A stretch of DNA of 64,000 nt from HLUCCA09 sp039822045. Lineage in GTDB: Bacteria > Pseudomonadota > Alphaproteobacteria > Rhodobacterales > Rhodobacteraceae. The notes under the pieces are model-generated. The model was given only the letters and a program-made list of their open reading frames with translations. It made no database searches and was not told the origin of the DNA. Every line of letters starts with the position of its first letter. Position 1 is the first letter of the stretch. The position numbers and the translations under genes are program-made. The stretch spans positions 1 to 64,000 of the forward strand of contig JBCBMY010000023.1 in the NCBI GenBank assembly GCA_039822045.1. The letters run 5' to 3'. Below, in pieces: positions 18,161 to 27,121 of this stretch.

Positions 18161-19434
18161 TATGTCCTCCCAGCGTTCGGCGAGACCCAGGCGAGCCATA
18201 CGGCCGCCGTCCAAGTGAAAGTGCCTCCCCCCGCGGGGTCGCCGGTCAGCGGGTGGAAGTATTCGGCAAAGCCATGTTCGGCGATCAGCCCCTCGGTGAG
18301 GCGCCTCAGCCGTTCGGCTTGCGTGGTGTGGCCCATCTCTGCGAGGCCCATCGCGATGAGCGAATTCATGATCGCCCAGGTCGGCCCACGCCAATAGCGT
18401 TTGGGGTCGAAGTCGGACGCGTTGACCGCGTGGCTCGGCACCGGGTAGCGGCAGCTCTCGAAGCAGGCTTCGAGCGCCTCGGCCATGCGGGCATCCTCGA
18501 TCCCGGCATACCAGGACAGGAAGGAGGCTGACGAGGTGGTACCCGTATGCGCGCCGGTCGTCAGGTTGATGGCGTCGAAAACGCCAGTATCGGGGTTTCT
18601 GAGCCGGTCGGCGCCGGCCTCGAGCGTGGCGATCCAGCCGTCGATTTCGGAACGGTCTTGCCCCAGCGCCTCGGCCATCGCGGCGAGGTCGCGATTGGCG
18701 CGCAAGAGAATGAACGTCATCGTCGGGTCGGCCACGCGGAAGGGCGGGTCTTCGGCCATCGCGGCATCGTCCCAGCCGAGCCGCCGCCCGCGCTGGACGA
18801 GCCAGATATAGCGGTCGTAGTCAGCCTTGGTCGGGCGCATCGAGGGGTCGACATGGCTGGTGTCGCGCCGGACATAGTCGCCCACGCCCACCGGATCGAT
18901 CAGCGCCATGGCACTGTCCCAGTCCGGGCAATTGTCGCGCCCCGCCTCCCAGGGATGGGTGACGAACATCACGCCTTCGTCCGCGCGCCAGGCCATGAAC
19001 CATCGGTGCCAGGCGACAAGCTTGGGCAGAAGTGCGGCCAGCCGTGCCTTGCCGCCCTGACGGTCGCGTTCCCAGATTGCCCGGATGAACGTGGCTGCCA
19101 CGGGCGGTTGCGTGATGCCCGAGGATTGGATCGGGCCTTTGCCGTCGGTCCCCCACACATCCGGCCCCGGGAAGTAGCCCGGATCAGGCTGGTGGAAGAG
19201 GATGTGGGGCACCATCCCGTTTGGCCATTGACCGGCCATCAAGGTCTCGACTTCGGCCCAGGCTCGGTCGACATCAAAGGTGGAGAAGCCCCAGGCCGCG
19301 AAGGCCGAGTCCCAGTTCCACTGGTAGGGGTAGAGGCCGGCGGTGGGCAGCGTGTAGCCGCCCCTGTCGTTGCCCGTCAGGATCTGGCGGGCCTTGGCGT
19401 CAAGTTCGTCGGTTTTGTTCAGGGTTGTGGTCAT
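18160..19434 (-). CDS. GH63-like glycoside hydrolase (mannosylglycerate hydrolase/trehalase type)
   Basis: A 424-residue (alpha/alpha)6-barrel glycosidase without signal peptide, so cytoplasmic. Landmarks are YPYQWNWDSAFAAWGFST, SSGITQPPVAATF, THPWEAGRDNCPDWDSAM with the likely general acid Asp, KRYWRGPTWAIMNSLIAMG, and the C-terminal EYFHPLTGDPAGGGTFTWTA with the likely general base Glu. This set fits MGH1/GH63 enzymes that hydrolyse mannosyl- or glucosylglycerate and related alpha-glucosides. It overlaps its neighbours by 1 and 4 bases inside an ABC importer operon. The importer probably brings in the glycoside it cuts; a compatible-solute type substrate is inference. Confidence 0.85.
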
Positions 19435-20720
19435 CCTTTGACACTCCCGGCCGTGAGGCCTTTGGTCATGAAGCGTTCAAGCCCGAGGAACAGAACCATG
19501 ATCGGAACGGTCGCGATCACGGCACCTGCCATCAGGTGTTGCCTTGGGATCTCGGACGAGTTGAGCGAGGCGATGCCGCGCGTCAGCGTGAATTTCGACG
19601 GATCGTCGAGCAGCATGAAGGCCAAGAGGAATTCGTTCCACGCGATCATGAAGACGTAGAGCGAGACCGAGGCGAGCGCCGGCAGGCTGAGCGGCAGTGT
19701 GATCTTCCAGATCACGGCAAGCCGTGACAGTCCGTCCATCAGGCCCGCCTCTTCCACCTCGGCCGGCAGCCCCCGGAAGTAGCCCTGCAGCATATAGAGC
19801 GCCACCGGGATCGTTGTGACCGGGTAGATCATGACGATGCCGAAGATCGTGTTCCGGAGGCCCGTCATCGAGAAGACGATGTAGATCGGCAGCGCGAGCA
19901 CGATCATCGGCACCATGTAGATGAGAAGGATCGAGCGCGAGAAGGCTGCGCGCCCCTTGAACTTGAGCCGTGCCACCGCGTAGGCCCCCGGCACGCTGAA
20001 AGCCAGAGTCAGAAGCACGGTCAGGACCGAAATGTAAAACGACGTCCAGAGATAGGCGCCGAAGTTAAAGTCGGTGATGAGCTCGGAGTAGCTCCGGAAC
20101 AGATCCCAGCCCTTGCTCAGGTCCAGCGTGAAATCCAGCGGGTTCTGCATAAGCTCCGACTGGTTCTTCAGGCTGGTCATCACCATCACGTAGAAGGGAA
20201 TGGCGACGATCGCGGTGAAGAAGACATAGCCGAAACCGGTGAGAAACCGGATCACTGCATCCTCGAACTCATGCCGCGTGGCGGTGGCCCAGGGCAGGGG
20301 CTGAACCATCACCGCCAGGGGCCAGATTGCAGCCAGGCCGAGAGACGCGGCGGCCAAAGCGCGGCCGCCGAGGCTCACCTCCTCGCCGACCCGCAACGGC
20401 CCAAAGGGGAGCATCGAGATCACGGCGAGCACCGCTGCCACCGCGAGCGCCGAGGCGAGCCCCGGGCGATAGGCGAGGGCCGCACCGGCAAGCGCGCCCC
20501 AGAGGAGGCACCTCCAGATCGACACCGCATAGGGCAGGCCGCTGGCGAACGACGCGACGACGGCCACGGTGACGGCCGCGGTCACCAGCCAGAGCGCGCC
20601 GAGGATGGGCCCCGAAACATAGCCATACTGGAACGGGGCGAAGAGGCCGCCATGGCGTTCGGCTGCGGGTTCGAGGACGGTCTCGTGGGCGCCCTGCGAC
20701 GCCGTGTCGGGCGCACTCAT
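19431..20720 (-). CDS. Sugar ABC transporter permease (MalG-like) with extra N-terminal membrane region
   Basis: A 429-residue inner-membrane permease. The MalG-like core starts near residue 150 with a helix ending in the typical FYVMVMTSLKNQSELM and contains the EAA loop EEAGLMDGLSRLAVIWKITLP that docks to the ATPase. The core alone would be about 280 residues, the usual family length. The additional first 150 residues hold about three further hydrophobic helices with small-residue-rich sequence, which is unusual for MalG proteins. The start overlaps the partner permease stop by 4 bases (ATGA), which fixes it. Confidence 0.92.
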   Translation of the reverse strand: MSAPDTASQGAHETVLEPAAERHGGLFAPFQYGYVSGPILGALWLVTAAVTVAVVASFASGLPYAVSIWRCLLWGALAGAALAYRPGLASALAVAAVLAVISMLPFGPLRVGEEVSLGGRALAAASLGLAAIWPLAVMVQPLPWATATRHEFEDAVIRFLTGFGYVFFTAIVAIPFYVMVMTSLKNQSELMQNPLDFTLDLSKGWDLFRSYSELITDFNFGAYLWTSFYISVLTVLLTLAFSVPGAYAVARLKFKGRAAFSRSILLIYMVPMIVLALPIYIVFSMTGLRNTIFGIVMIYPVTTIPVALYMLQGYFRGLPAEVEEAGLMDGLSRLAVIWKITLPLSLPALASVSLYVFMIAWNEFLLAFMLLDDPSKFTLTRGIASLNSSEIPRQHLMAGAVIATVPIMVLFLGLERFMTKGLTAGSVKG

Positions 20721-21949
20721 AGCCCTTCCTCCTGGCTGACATATTTGAAGAAGAAGATCGAGAAGAGGACGAGGCAGCAGAAGATCACCACCGCCACGGC
20801 CGCCCCGGCGCCGATGTTCGACACCGCAAAGGCCTGTTCATAGACATTGACAGTCAACGTCCGCGTGCCCGCGTTGCCGCCGGTCAAGAGGAAGATGTCG
20901 TCGAACTTGTTGAAGGTCCAAATGAAGCGCAGCAGGAACAGGACGCTGAGGATGCCCAGAAGCTGCGGCAGTGAGAGGTACCAGAACTTCTGGAAGGGCG
21001 ACGCGCCATCCATGTCGGCAGCCTCGTACATGTCGGTGTCGATCGACTGCATCCGCGCCAGGATGAAGAGGAACGAGAGCGGGAAGTAGCGCCAGATCTC
21101 GAACACGGTCACCATGATCAGGGCCAGCGGCCGCTCTCCGAAGAAGTTGATGGCCTCGGTTGTCACACCCATCTGGATGAGCAGCGCATTGGCCGAGCCC
21201 GAGAACGGGTCGAAGAGGATGACCCAGGAAAACGCCACGGCGATCACTGGGGCCACGTAGGGAAAGAGGTAGAGACCCCGCAGGATGCCCTGACCGCGGA
21301 ACTCCTTGTTCAGGAGCATCGCGGCGAAGAGGCCCATGACGAGCGCGCCGATGGTGCCGAAGACGGTGTAGAAGAGCGTCGTCCAGAGAACGGTCCAGAA
21401 CTCGTCGCCATCGAACACTTCGGCGAAGTTCTCGGTCGTGAACGCGAAGTTGGTCAGAACGTTGTTGCCGGTGCCGGTGACGACGGGTTCGGAGCCCTCG
21501 GCCGCCTCTTCGGCGGCATCCTCGTCGCCGTCGAGCGCGACGAAGACCTCGATCTCGTCGCGCGCGCCGCCCTCAAGCTCGCCGAGGTCGCAGAAGATCT
21601 CGGACCCGTCCACGGCACAGCGCTCGTCGGCGCGCACGATGCTCAGGCTACCCGGCATCGTGTCGGACAGCGTTACGCCCGAGAGCGCCACGTCCTGGCT
21701 GGAATTTCGGATGCGGTATTGCAGGCGAAGCTCCTCGCCCGAGCCGCGCAGCGCCTCGCGCACGACCGGTGTGGCCGGGCGCAGGTCGGCAAGTCCGATG
21801 GGTTTGAAGCTGATCCAGAAGATTGCAAGAAGCGGCAACACGACCACCGCCGAGACGATGGCAAGCGTTGGAAACAACAGGCCCCAGGCCAGCCGCGCTT
21901 CGCGCCGCTGGAGAGGCCCTGTCCCGCTCGGGGGCACAGGGGTCGACAT
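20717..21949 (-). CDS. Sugar ABC transporter permease (MalF-like) with periplasmic insert
   Basis: A 410-residue permease. After TM1 (residues 20-46) comes a soluble segment of about 120 residues. It includes LRLQYRIRNSSQDVALSGVT and FCDLGELEGGARDEIEVFV, which resembles a DUF11-like extracytoplasmic beta-sandwich. The remaining helices follow, with the EAA-type loop AADMDGASPFQKFWYLSLPQ near 310. E. coli MalF also carries a large periplasmic loop (P2) that touches the binding protein, but at another position and with another fold. A docking role here is inference. The stop overlaps the partner permease by 4 bases. Confidence 0.92.
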   Translation of the reverse strand: MSTPVPPSGTGPLQRREARLAWGLLFPTLAIVSAVVVLPLLAIFWISFKPIGLADLRPATPVVREALRGSGEELRLQYRIRNSSQDVALSGVTLSDTMPGSLSIVRADERCAVDGSEIFCDLGELEGGARDEIEVFVALDGDEDAAEEAAEGSEPVVTGTGNNVLTNFAFTTENFAEVFDGDEFWTVLWTTLFYTVFGTIGALVMGLFAAMLLNKEFRGQGILRGLYLFPYVAPVIAVAFSWVILFDPFSGSANALLIQMGVTTEAINFFGERPLALIMVTVFEIWRYFPLSFLFILARMQSIDTDMYEAADMDGASPFQKFWYLSLPQLLGILSVLFLLRFIWTFNKFDDIFLLTGGNAGTRTLTVNVYEQAFAVSNIGAGAAVAVVIFCCLVLFSIFFFKYVSQEEGL

Positions 21950-22007
21950 TGGTGTTCTCCGGCTGAAGGGGAGGCCGGGCGGCAGATGCGCCGCCCGGCC
22001 CGTCCGG

Positions 22008-23366
22008 TCACTCGATCCCGGCGAGCTCGTCGTTCATCTTGGCAACCGCGTCGGCCGCCTCGATCTCGCCGTCGATATATTCGCGGACGATCCGGTTGAT
22101 CGCCTGGCTGTTGATGATCTTCGAGGCGAGCGCGAGCTGGCCTTCGGCCACGCCCCAGCGCTGTGCCACATCGAGGCCGCCCACGATCTCGCCGATCATT
22201 GCCGTGTCATAGAGATCCGACAGGGGCGCGCGCCGATCGACGCCCACATCAAGCTGCGACCAGGCATCGATGAACGCGGTCGGGCTGTCGGACGTGCCGC
22301 GCCGCACCGGGAACTTGCCCTCGGGCGCGATCGACAGGGTCTGGGTGTAGCCCTCGTTCATCGAGTAGGCGATGAATTGCTGCGCCTCGTCGATATCGGC
22401 GTCGGCGGTGATCCCGAAATAGCGGATGTCGCCCCATGCGGCGCCATCGGGGTTCGAGGGCCCCGCGAAGTTGGTCACAACGCCCGTCTTGCTGGCAAGC
22501 TCGCCGCTCGTCGGATCGTCGGTGATCGTCGGCGGGGCGCTGTCGCGCAGACCGGCGAGCTCGTCGAGGATGAAGGGCGACCAGATGATCATCGCCGCGT
22601 CGCCCGCGAAATAGAGCGTGCGCGACTGATCCCAGTAGAGTTCGCCCGGGGGCGAGGCCTCGGCGATGGCCTTGTAGAAGTCGAGCACCTCGACCGTGCT
22701 CGCCTCGTCGAACCCGGTGAAGCCGTCCGGCCCAACGGGCGTTGCGCCGTTGGCGAGGAACACATGCTCGAGCACCTGGCTCATGAAGTTCTCGTCGACC
22801 TTGGTTGCGGCCACGAAGCCGAACATCTCGGGCGGGTTGTGGAGGGCCTCAAGTGCGGCCAGGACGTTGGCAAAGGTCGTTGGTGCTTCCAGACCGGCCT
22901 CGTCGAACAGGTCTTTGCGGTAGACGATCATCTGGGTCCAGCCGTCGACCGGCACACTCGCCCAGCCATCGTCGGTCTTGGCCATGGCGAGGGCGCCCGA
23001 GGCAAACGTGTCGGTGCCGAGGTCTTCGATCACCTCGCTTGCGGCCTCGGCGTCGAGGATGCCGGCTTCGACCCAGGGCAGGGCATATTGCAGCGTGTGG
23101 TAGATCACGTCGGGCAAATCGCCCGCGGCAAAGGCCGCCGTCGCACGGGTGCCCAGATCGCTCTCGGTCACCGGGATCACATCGACGGCGATGCCGGTTT
23201 CGGCCTCGAACGCGGCGGCCATCTCCTCCTGCTTGGCCAGGCGCTCAGGCTGCTCTTCGGTCGTCCAGAACCGGATATCGGCCGTGGCCGCACCGGCGCC
23301 GAGCGCCAGCCCGAGGGCGGCGGTCGACATCAGCCGTGCCGCAAGGGTGTTCACCTTAAGTGTCAT
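22008..23366 (-). CDS. Sugar ABC transporter substrate-binding protein (CUT1, family 1)
   Basis: A 452-residue periplasmic receptor with a signal peptide (MTLKVNTLAARLMSTAALGL, cleaved near ATA-DIRFW). RFWTTEEQPERLAKQEEMAA followed by FEAETGIAVDVIPV and a mid-protein VDGWTQMIVYRKDLFDEAGL are typical of the extracellular solute-binding family 1. GGGAGGAA precedes the ATG. It is encoded 21 bases after the LacI gene and before the two permeases, so it is the receptor of this importer. Sugar specificity is not evident, but the downstream GH63-like enzyme points to an alpha-glycoside. Confidence 0.93.
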   Translation of the reverse strand: MTLKVNTLAARLMSTAALGLALGAGAATADIRFWTTEEQPERLAKQEEMAAAFEAETGIAVDVIPVTESDLGTRATAAFAAGDLPDVIYHTLQYALPWVEAGILDAEAASEVIEDLGTDTFASGALAMAKTDDGWASVPVDGWTQMIVYRKDLFDEAGLEAPTTFANVLAALEALHNPPEMFGFVAATKVDENFMSQVLEHVFLANGATPVGPDGFTGFDEASTVEVLDFYKAIAEASPPGELYWDQSRTLYFAGDAAMIIWSPFILDELAGLRDSAPPTITDDPTSGELASKTGVVTNFAGPSNPDGAAWGDIRYFGITADADIDEAQQFIAYSMNEGYTQTLSIAPEGKFPVRRGTSDSPTAFIDAWSQLDVGVDRRAPLSDLYDTAMIGEIVGGLDVAQRWGVAEGQLALASKIINSQAINRIVREYIDGEIEAADAVAKMNDELAGIE

Positions 23367-23387
23367 GCTGTTCCTCCCGTTGGTCTG

Positions 23388-24503
23388 TCAGCATTCTTCG
23401 TGTTCGGTCTGCGCGGCGATGTGTGCCGCGATGTCGGCGCTGGTGCGCTGCGGCGGCCCGTCGGAGCCACCCGTTTGCAGGCGGGCCTCGGCGGTCTCGC
23501 GCAGCGTCTCTGCCGCCTCGCCCCGGATGCGGCGGATCAAAAGGGTGGCGAGCCGTGCCCCCGCGCCCCGGCTGTCGACGCTGAAGGTCGTCAGTGTGGG
23601 GCGCATCCAGCGGCCCTCAGGGATGCCGTCATAGCCGATGATCGACAGGTCCTGGCCCACCCGGAGGCCGGCGGCCTCGGCCGCGTCGTAGCCCCCGAGC
23701 GCCGCGCGATCGACGGCGAAGATGATGGCGGTTGGCGGCTCGGGCCGGTGCAGAAGGGCCGCCGCCGCCTCGGCCCCCGCTTCCCGGCTCATCGCGCCCG
23801 ACCGGATCAGGCTCTCGTCGAGCGTCAATCCGGCCCGCGCCATCCCGTCGCGAAAGCCCTGGTCACGCAGGCCGGCGAAGGAATAGGTGAACGCGCCGTT
23901 CACGAACCCGATGCGCCTGTGGCCCTGGGTCGCCAGCCGCATGGCCGCGTCGCGCATGGCCGCCTCGCCCAGGATGTCGAACCATGCGCACCCCGCCGCA
24001 TCGGCCACGCGGCCGAAGAGGACAAACGGCACCCCGAGATCGCGCAACAGAATTGCCCGCCGGTCGACCGTGTGGGTCCGCGGAAGGATAAAGCCGTCCG
24101 CCTTGCGCTCTTCCACAAGCCGGCCGAGGACCATCTCCATCTCTTCGCCTGGCTCCGCCGTGGCCACCGTCGTCGTCCAGTTCTCGGCGCTTGCGGCGCG
24201 GGTTACGCCTTCGAGAAAGTCCGACAGAAACGGCCGCTGCGACCCGTCCGTGTCAGTCTGAAGGACGAGACCCAATGTGCAGGTGCGCCCGGTTCGGATC
24301 GCCTGGGCCTGGGCAAGGGGCCGATAGCCCATCGCCTCGGCCTTGCGCCGAACCCGAAGCTGCGTGGCCTCGGCGATGTCGGGGTAGCCGTTGAGCGCGC
24401 GTGACACGGTGCCTTTGGTGAGCCCCAGCGCGTCGGCCAGATCGGTGAGACGCACGCGAACGGGGCGTACAGGCCGTGCGGTTTTTTCGGGCGCCACGCT
24501 CAC
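23388..24503 (-). CDS. LacI family transcriptional repressor
   Basis: A 371-residue regulator. The helix-turn-helix is at residues 18-39 (LTDLADALGLTKGTVSRALN), the hinge runs to about residue 70, and a periplasmic-binding-protein-like effector domain follows (CTLGLVLQTDTDGSQRPFLS; later PPTAIIFAVDRAALGGYDAA and SIIGYDGIP). The start is GTG at 24503, which has GGAGGA seven bases upstream; an in-frame TTG further up would overlap the operator. It is first in the sugar importer operon, and a 16-bp palindrome lies 32 bases upstream, so it most likely represses its own operon and is released by the imported sugar. Confidence 0.93.
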   Translation of the reverse strand: MSVAPEKTARPVRPVRVRLTDLADALGLTKGTVSRALNGYPDIAEATQLRVRRKAEAMGYRPLAQAQAIRTGRTCTLGLVLQTDTDGSQRPFLSDFLEGVTRAASAENWTTTVATAEPGEEMEMVLGRLVEERKADGFILPRTHTVDRRAILLRDLGVPFVLFGRVADAAGCAWFDILGEAAMRDAAMRLATQGHRRIGFVNGAFTYSFAGLRDQGFRDGMARAGLTLDESLIRSGAMSREAGAEAAAALLHRPEPPTAIIFAVDRAALGGYDAAEAAGLRVGQDLSIIGYDGIPEGRWMRPTLTTFSVDSRGAGARLATLLIRRIRGEAAETLRETAEARLQTGGSDGPPQRTSADIAAHIAAQTEHEEC

Positions 24504-24534
24504 ATTTTGTCCTCCATGATTCTTACCATTGGCT

Positions 24535-24550
24535 CCGAAACCGGTTTCGG
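24535..24550. promoter_or_regulatory. Perfect 16-bp palindromic operator upstream of lacI-type gene
   Basis: CCGAAACCGGTTTCGG is a perfect inverted repeat with the central CG of LacI-family sites. It is located 31 bases before the GTG start of the repressor gene, where binding would block transcription of the whole importer operon. Its core ACCGGT equals that of the inositol operator, but the outer half-sites differ (CCGAA versus TTGCA). Confidence 0.8.
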
Positions 24551-25188
24551 CAACGCTCAATCCATCTCCACGCCGGTTTTTCGCGCAGTTTGCGAAGAAC
24601 GGGCCGAGCCGAGCGCGCCGCGAAGGCCGGGTGTTGGCACGGTGTGCTTCGGGGGAAATCCCCTGTCAGAACGGGGCGAAAGAGCACCGAACAGAACGCA
24701 GAACGGCTTCCGACTCGGCACGTCCAGGCGCATCAGCCCAGCGGCCCTGCGAAGGCACAAGGCGTGGCAATTCCGTTCAGGTCCGAATGGGGTTTCCAAT
24801 CCCGACCGTCCCTGTGCCGCACATGCGAGATGATGCCGCGCCACTGGTGATCTTTTGCGCTCACCGCCGCATGCACATGCGCCTAACGCTAAATCATGCC
24901 TGACCATCGCAGCCTTCTCGGGGCGCAGGTCAAGCCGAAGAAAATCAATCCAAGCCAAATACTTACTTATTGCTGCAAACCTGACTTGGTGCCTTCCGGC
25001 GATGCGATTGTGGGTGAAACCCGTGCCCGCCCTTTTCGCCGACCACTTCAGGCTTCATTTTGCAGGCGCGGCAAACCGCCTTGGGGTGAGGGGCGCTGCG
25101 GTCTGGCAAGATCGCCAGAGACCGGAGGCGGGCGTCCAAGACCGACCCGCCGTCATCCGGCATCAAGACCAGCAGGGGGCACGGGATA
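24551..25188. other. Intergenic region before the V-ATPase operon
   Basis: About 640 bases with only short frames that overlap each other on both strands and have no recognisable protein content. It is somewhat less GC-rich than the flanks around 24900-25000 and must hold the divergent promoters of the lacI operon and the V-ATPase operon. No tRNA or terminator was seen. Confidence 0.45.
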
Positions 25189-26550
25189 ATGGCTCAGGGA
25201 TTGCTTCGCTACACGCGCGTGCTGGAGATTACCGGCGACATCATGAAGATGCGCGTGCCCGAAGCTGACGGATCGGCCGATGCCGTGCGCCTCGGCGACC
25301 TTGCCACGGTGCGCAGCGTCGATGGCGAATCCTCCCTTGCGCGCGTCACCTTCATCGACCGCGATGTGGTGACGCTCGAGGTGTTCTCGGGCACGAAGGG
25401 CATCTCGACCGGCGCGTCGGCGGCCTTCCTCGGTCATCCGATGCAGGTGTGCTATTCCGAGAATATCCTGGGCCGCGTGATGGATGGCACCGGCGAGCCG
25501 GTCGATGGCGGCCCCGATCTGTCGTCGGAGCCCCGTGCCGAGATCGGAGGCACCTCGGTCAACCCTGCCCAGCGGTCGGTGCCGGCAAACATGATCCGCA
25601 CCGACGTGCCGATGATCGACATCTTCAACTGTCTGGTGGAGAGCCAGAAGATCCCGATTTTTTCTGTCTCGGGAGAGAGTTACAACCCGTTCCTCGCGCG
25701 GATCGGCATCCAGGCCGACGCCGATATCGTGGTGTTCGGCGGGCTCGGCCTGATCTTCGACGATTACTATACATTCCGGCAGGCCTTCGAGGATGCGGGC
25801 GTCTTCAGTCGCACGGTCATGTTCGTCAACCAGGCGTCTGATCCGCTGATCGAGCGGCTCCTTGTGCCCGATCTCGCCCTCGCCGTGGCCGAGAAGTTTG
25901 CCGTGGAAGAGGGCAAGCGCGTGCTGGTCCTTCTGACCGACATGACCTCATACGCCGATGCGATGAAGGAGGTGGGGATCAGCCAGGAGCGGGTGCCCTC
26001 GAACCGCGGCTATATGGGCGACCTCTACAGCCAGCTTGCCCGTCGCTACGAGAAGGCCTGCGATTTCGCACGCGGCGGCTCCGTCACGATCCTGACCGTC
26101 ACGACGATGCCCGGCAATGACGTGACCCACCCGGTGCCAGACAACACCGGCTATATCACCGAGGGCCAGTTCTATCTGCATTCTGGCGTCATCGACCCGT
26201 TCGGCAGCCTGTCGCGCCTCAAGCAGAACGTGATCGGCAAGGTCACCCGCGAGGATCACGGGCAGATCATGAACACCATGATCCGCTTCTACTCCGAAAG
26301 CCGCGATTCGGCGCAAAAGCAAGCGATGGCGTTCGACCTGTCGGACTATGACCACCAGCTTCTGAAGTTCGGCGCCCTCTTCCGCGAGCGCTTCATGGAC
26401 ATCGAGGTGTCGATGCCGCTGGAGGAGGCGCTGGACCTCTGCTGGCAGACGCTGGCCGAGTGCTTTGCGCGCGAGCAGTTGCTGATGCGGGCGGCCCTTG
26501 TCGACAAGTATTTTCCCGGAGATATCGATGCCGCGGCTGCAGCTGAATAA
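25189..26550 (+). CDS. ntpB: V-type ATP synthase/ATPase subunit B
   Basis: A 453-residue non-catalytic nucleotide-binding-site subunit of the V1 ring. The family sequence is evident from RYTRVLEITGDIMKMRVPEA through LGRVMDGTGEPVDGGP, MIRTDVPMIDIFNCLVESQK, IFSVSGESYNPFLARIGIQA (the degenerate P-loop region), VLLTDMTSYADAMKEV and VPSNRGYMGDLYSQLARRYE. Length fits the family. It is first in the operon, ahead of D, whereas in most bacterial V-ATPase operons A precedes B; here A is last (30721-32544). Confidence 0.96.
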   Translation: MAQGLLRYTRVLEITGDIMKMRVPEADGSADAVRLGDLATVRSVDGESSLARVTFIDRDVVTLEVFSGTKGISTGASAAFLGHPMQVCYSENILGRVMDGTGEPVDGGPDLSSEPRAEIGGTSVNPAQRSVPANMIRTDVPMIDIFNCLVESQKIPIFSVSGESYNPFLARIGIQADADIVVFGGLGLIFDDYYTFRQAFEDAGVFSRTVMFVNQASDPLIERLLVPDLALAVAEKFAVEEGKRVLVLLTDMTSYADAMKEVGISQERVPSNRGYMGDLYSQLARRYEKACDFARGGSVTILTVTTMPGNDVTHPVPDNTGYITEGQFYLHSGVIDPFGSLSRLKQNVIGKVTREDHGQIMNTMIRFYSESRDSAQKQAMAFDLSDYDHQLLKFGALFRERFMDIEVSMPLEEALDLCWQTLAECFAREQLLMRAALVDKYFPGDIDAAAAAE

Positions 26551-27121
26551 GTCGTCGCTCGCGCGCGAGCAGGCGAGCCTTGCCTCCTTTGAGCGGTTCC
26601 TGCCGTCGCTCGATCTCAAGCGGCAGCAACTCATGGCCGAGCGGGCCCGGGCGCGGGCTGAGGTGAAGCGCCTGGAGGACCGGGTGGCCGATCTGGCGCG
26701 GCAGGTCGGGCGCGATGTCCCGATGCTGGCCAACGAGAGCGTGCGCCTCGACGGCCTCGTGCGCCTGGCCGACGTGCGGTTGACGACCGAAAACGTGGTC
26801 GGCACGAAGGTGCCCGCGCTGGAAGCGATCGAGGTCGAGGTGCGGCCCTACTCGCGGTTTGCCAAGCCTCACTGGGTTGACCAGGTCGCGCGGCTTCTCC
26901 ACGACATGCTCGAGGCGCGCGTTCGGGTGGATGTGGCGCGCAAGCGCCTGGCGTTGCTCGACCGCGCCGTCGACACGGTGACCCAGCGGGTGAACCTGTT
27001 CGAGAAGGTCCTGATCCCCAACGCGCGCGCCAACATCAAACGCATCCGCGTCTACCTGTCCGACGAGGAAATGCAGGCGGTCGTGCGCTCGAAGATCTCC
27101 AAGCGAAAGCGGGCCGCATGA
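26528..27121 (+). CDS. ntpD: V-type ATPase subunit D (central stalk)
   Basis: A 197-residue protein that begins MPRLQLNKSSLAREQASLAS, the hallmark of V-ATPase D subunits. It is almost entirely helical, with an N-terminal and a C-terminal long helix (KRLALLDRAVDTVTQRVNLF, then PNARANIKRIRVYLSDEE) that form the rotating coiled-coil shaft. The ATG at 26528 lies inside the end of subunit B (23-base overlap), and its stop overlaps subunit I by 4 bases, indicating translational coupling. Confidence 0.94.
   Translation: MPRLQLNKSSLAREQASLASFERFLPSLDLKRQQLMAERARARAEVKRLEDRVADLARQVGRDVPMLANESVRLDGLVRLADVRLTTENVVGTKVPALEAIEVEVRPYSRFAKPHWVDQVARLLHDMLEARVRVDVARKRLALLDRAVDTVTQRVNLFEKVLIPNARANIKRIRVYLSDEEMQAVVRSKISKRKRAA

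Noticed and set aside
21438..24404. A 988-codon open frame on the + strand
   Set aside because: Antisense to the LacI, binding-protein and permease genes; no recognisable domains.
23388..24560. TTG at 24560 as start of the LacI gene
   Set aside because: It would place the palindromic operator inside the coding region; GTG at 24503 has a good ribosome site.
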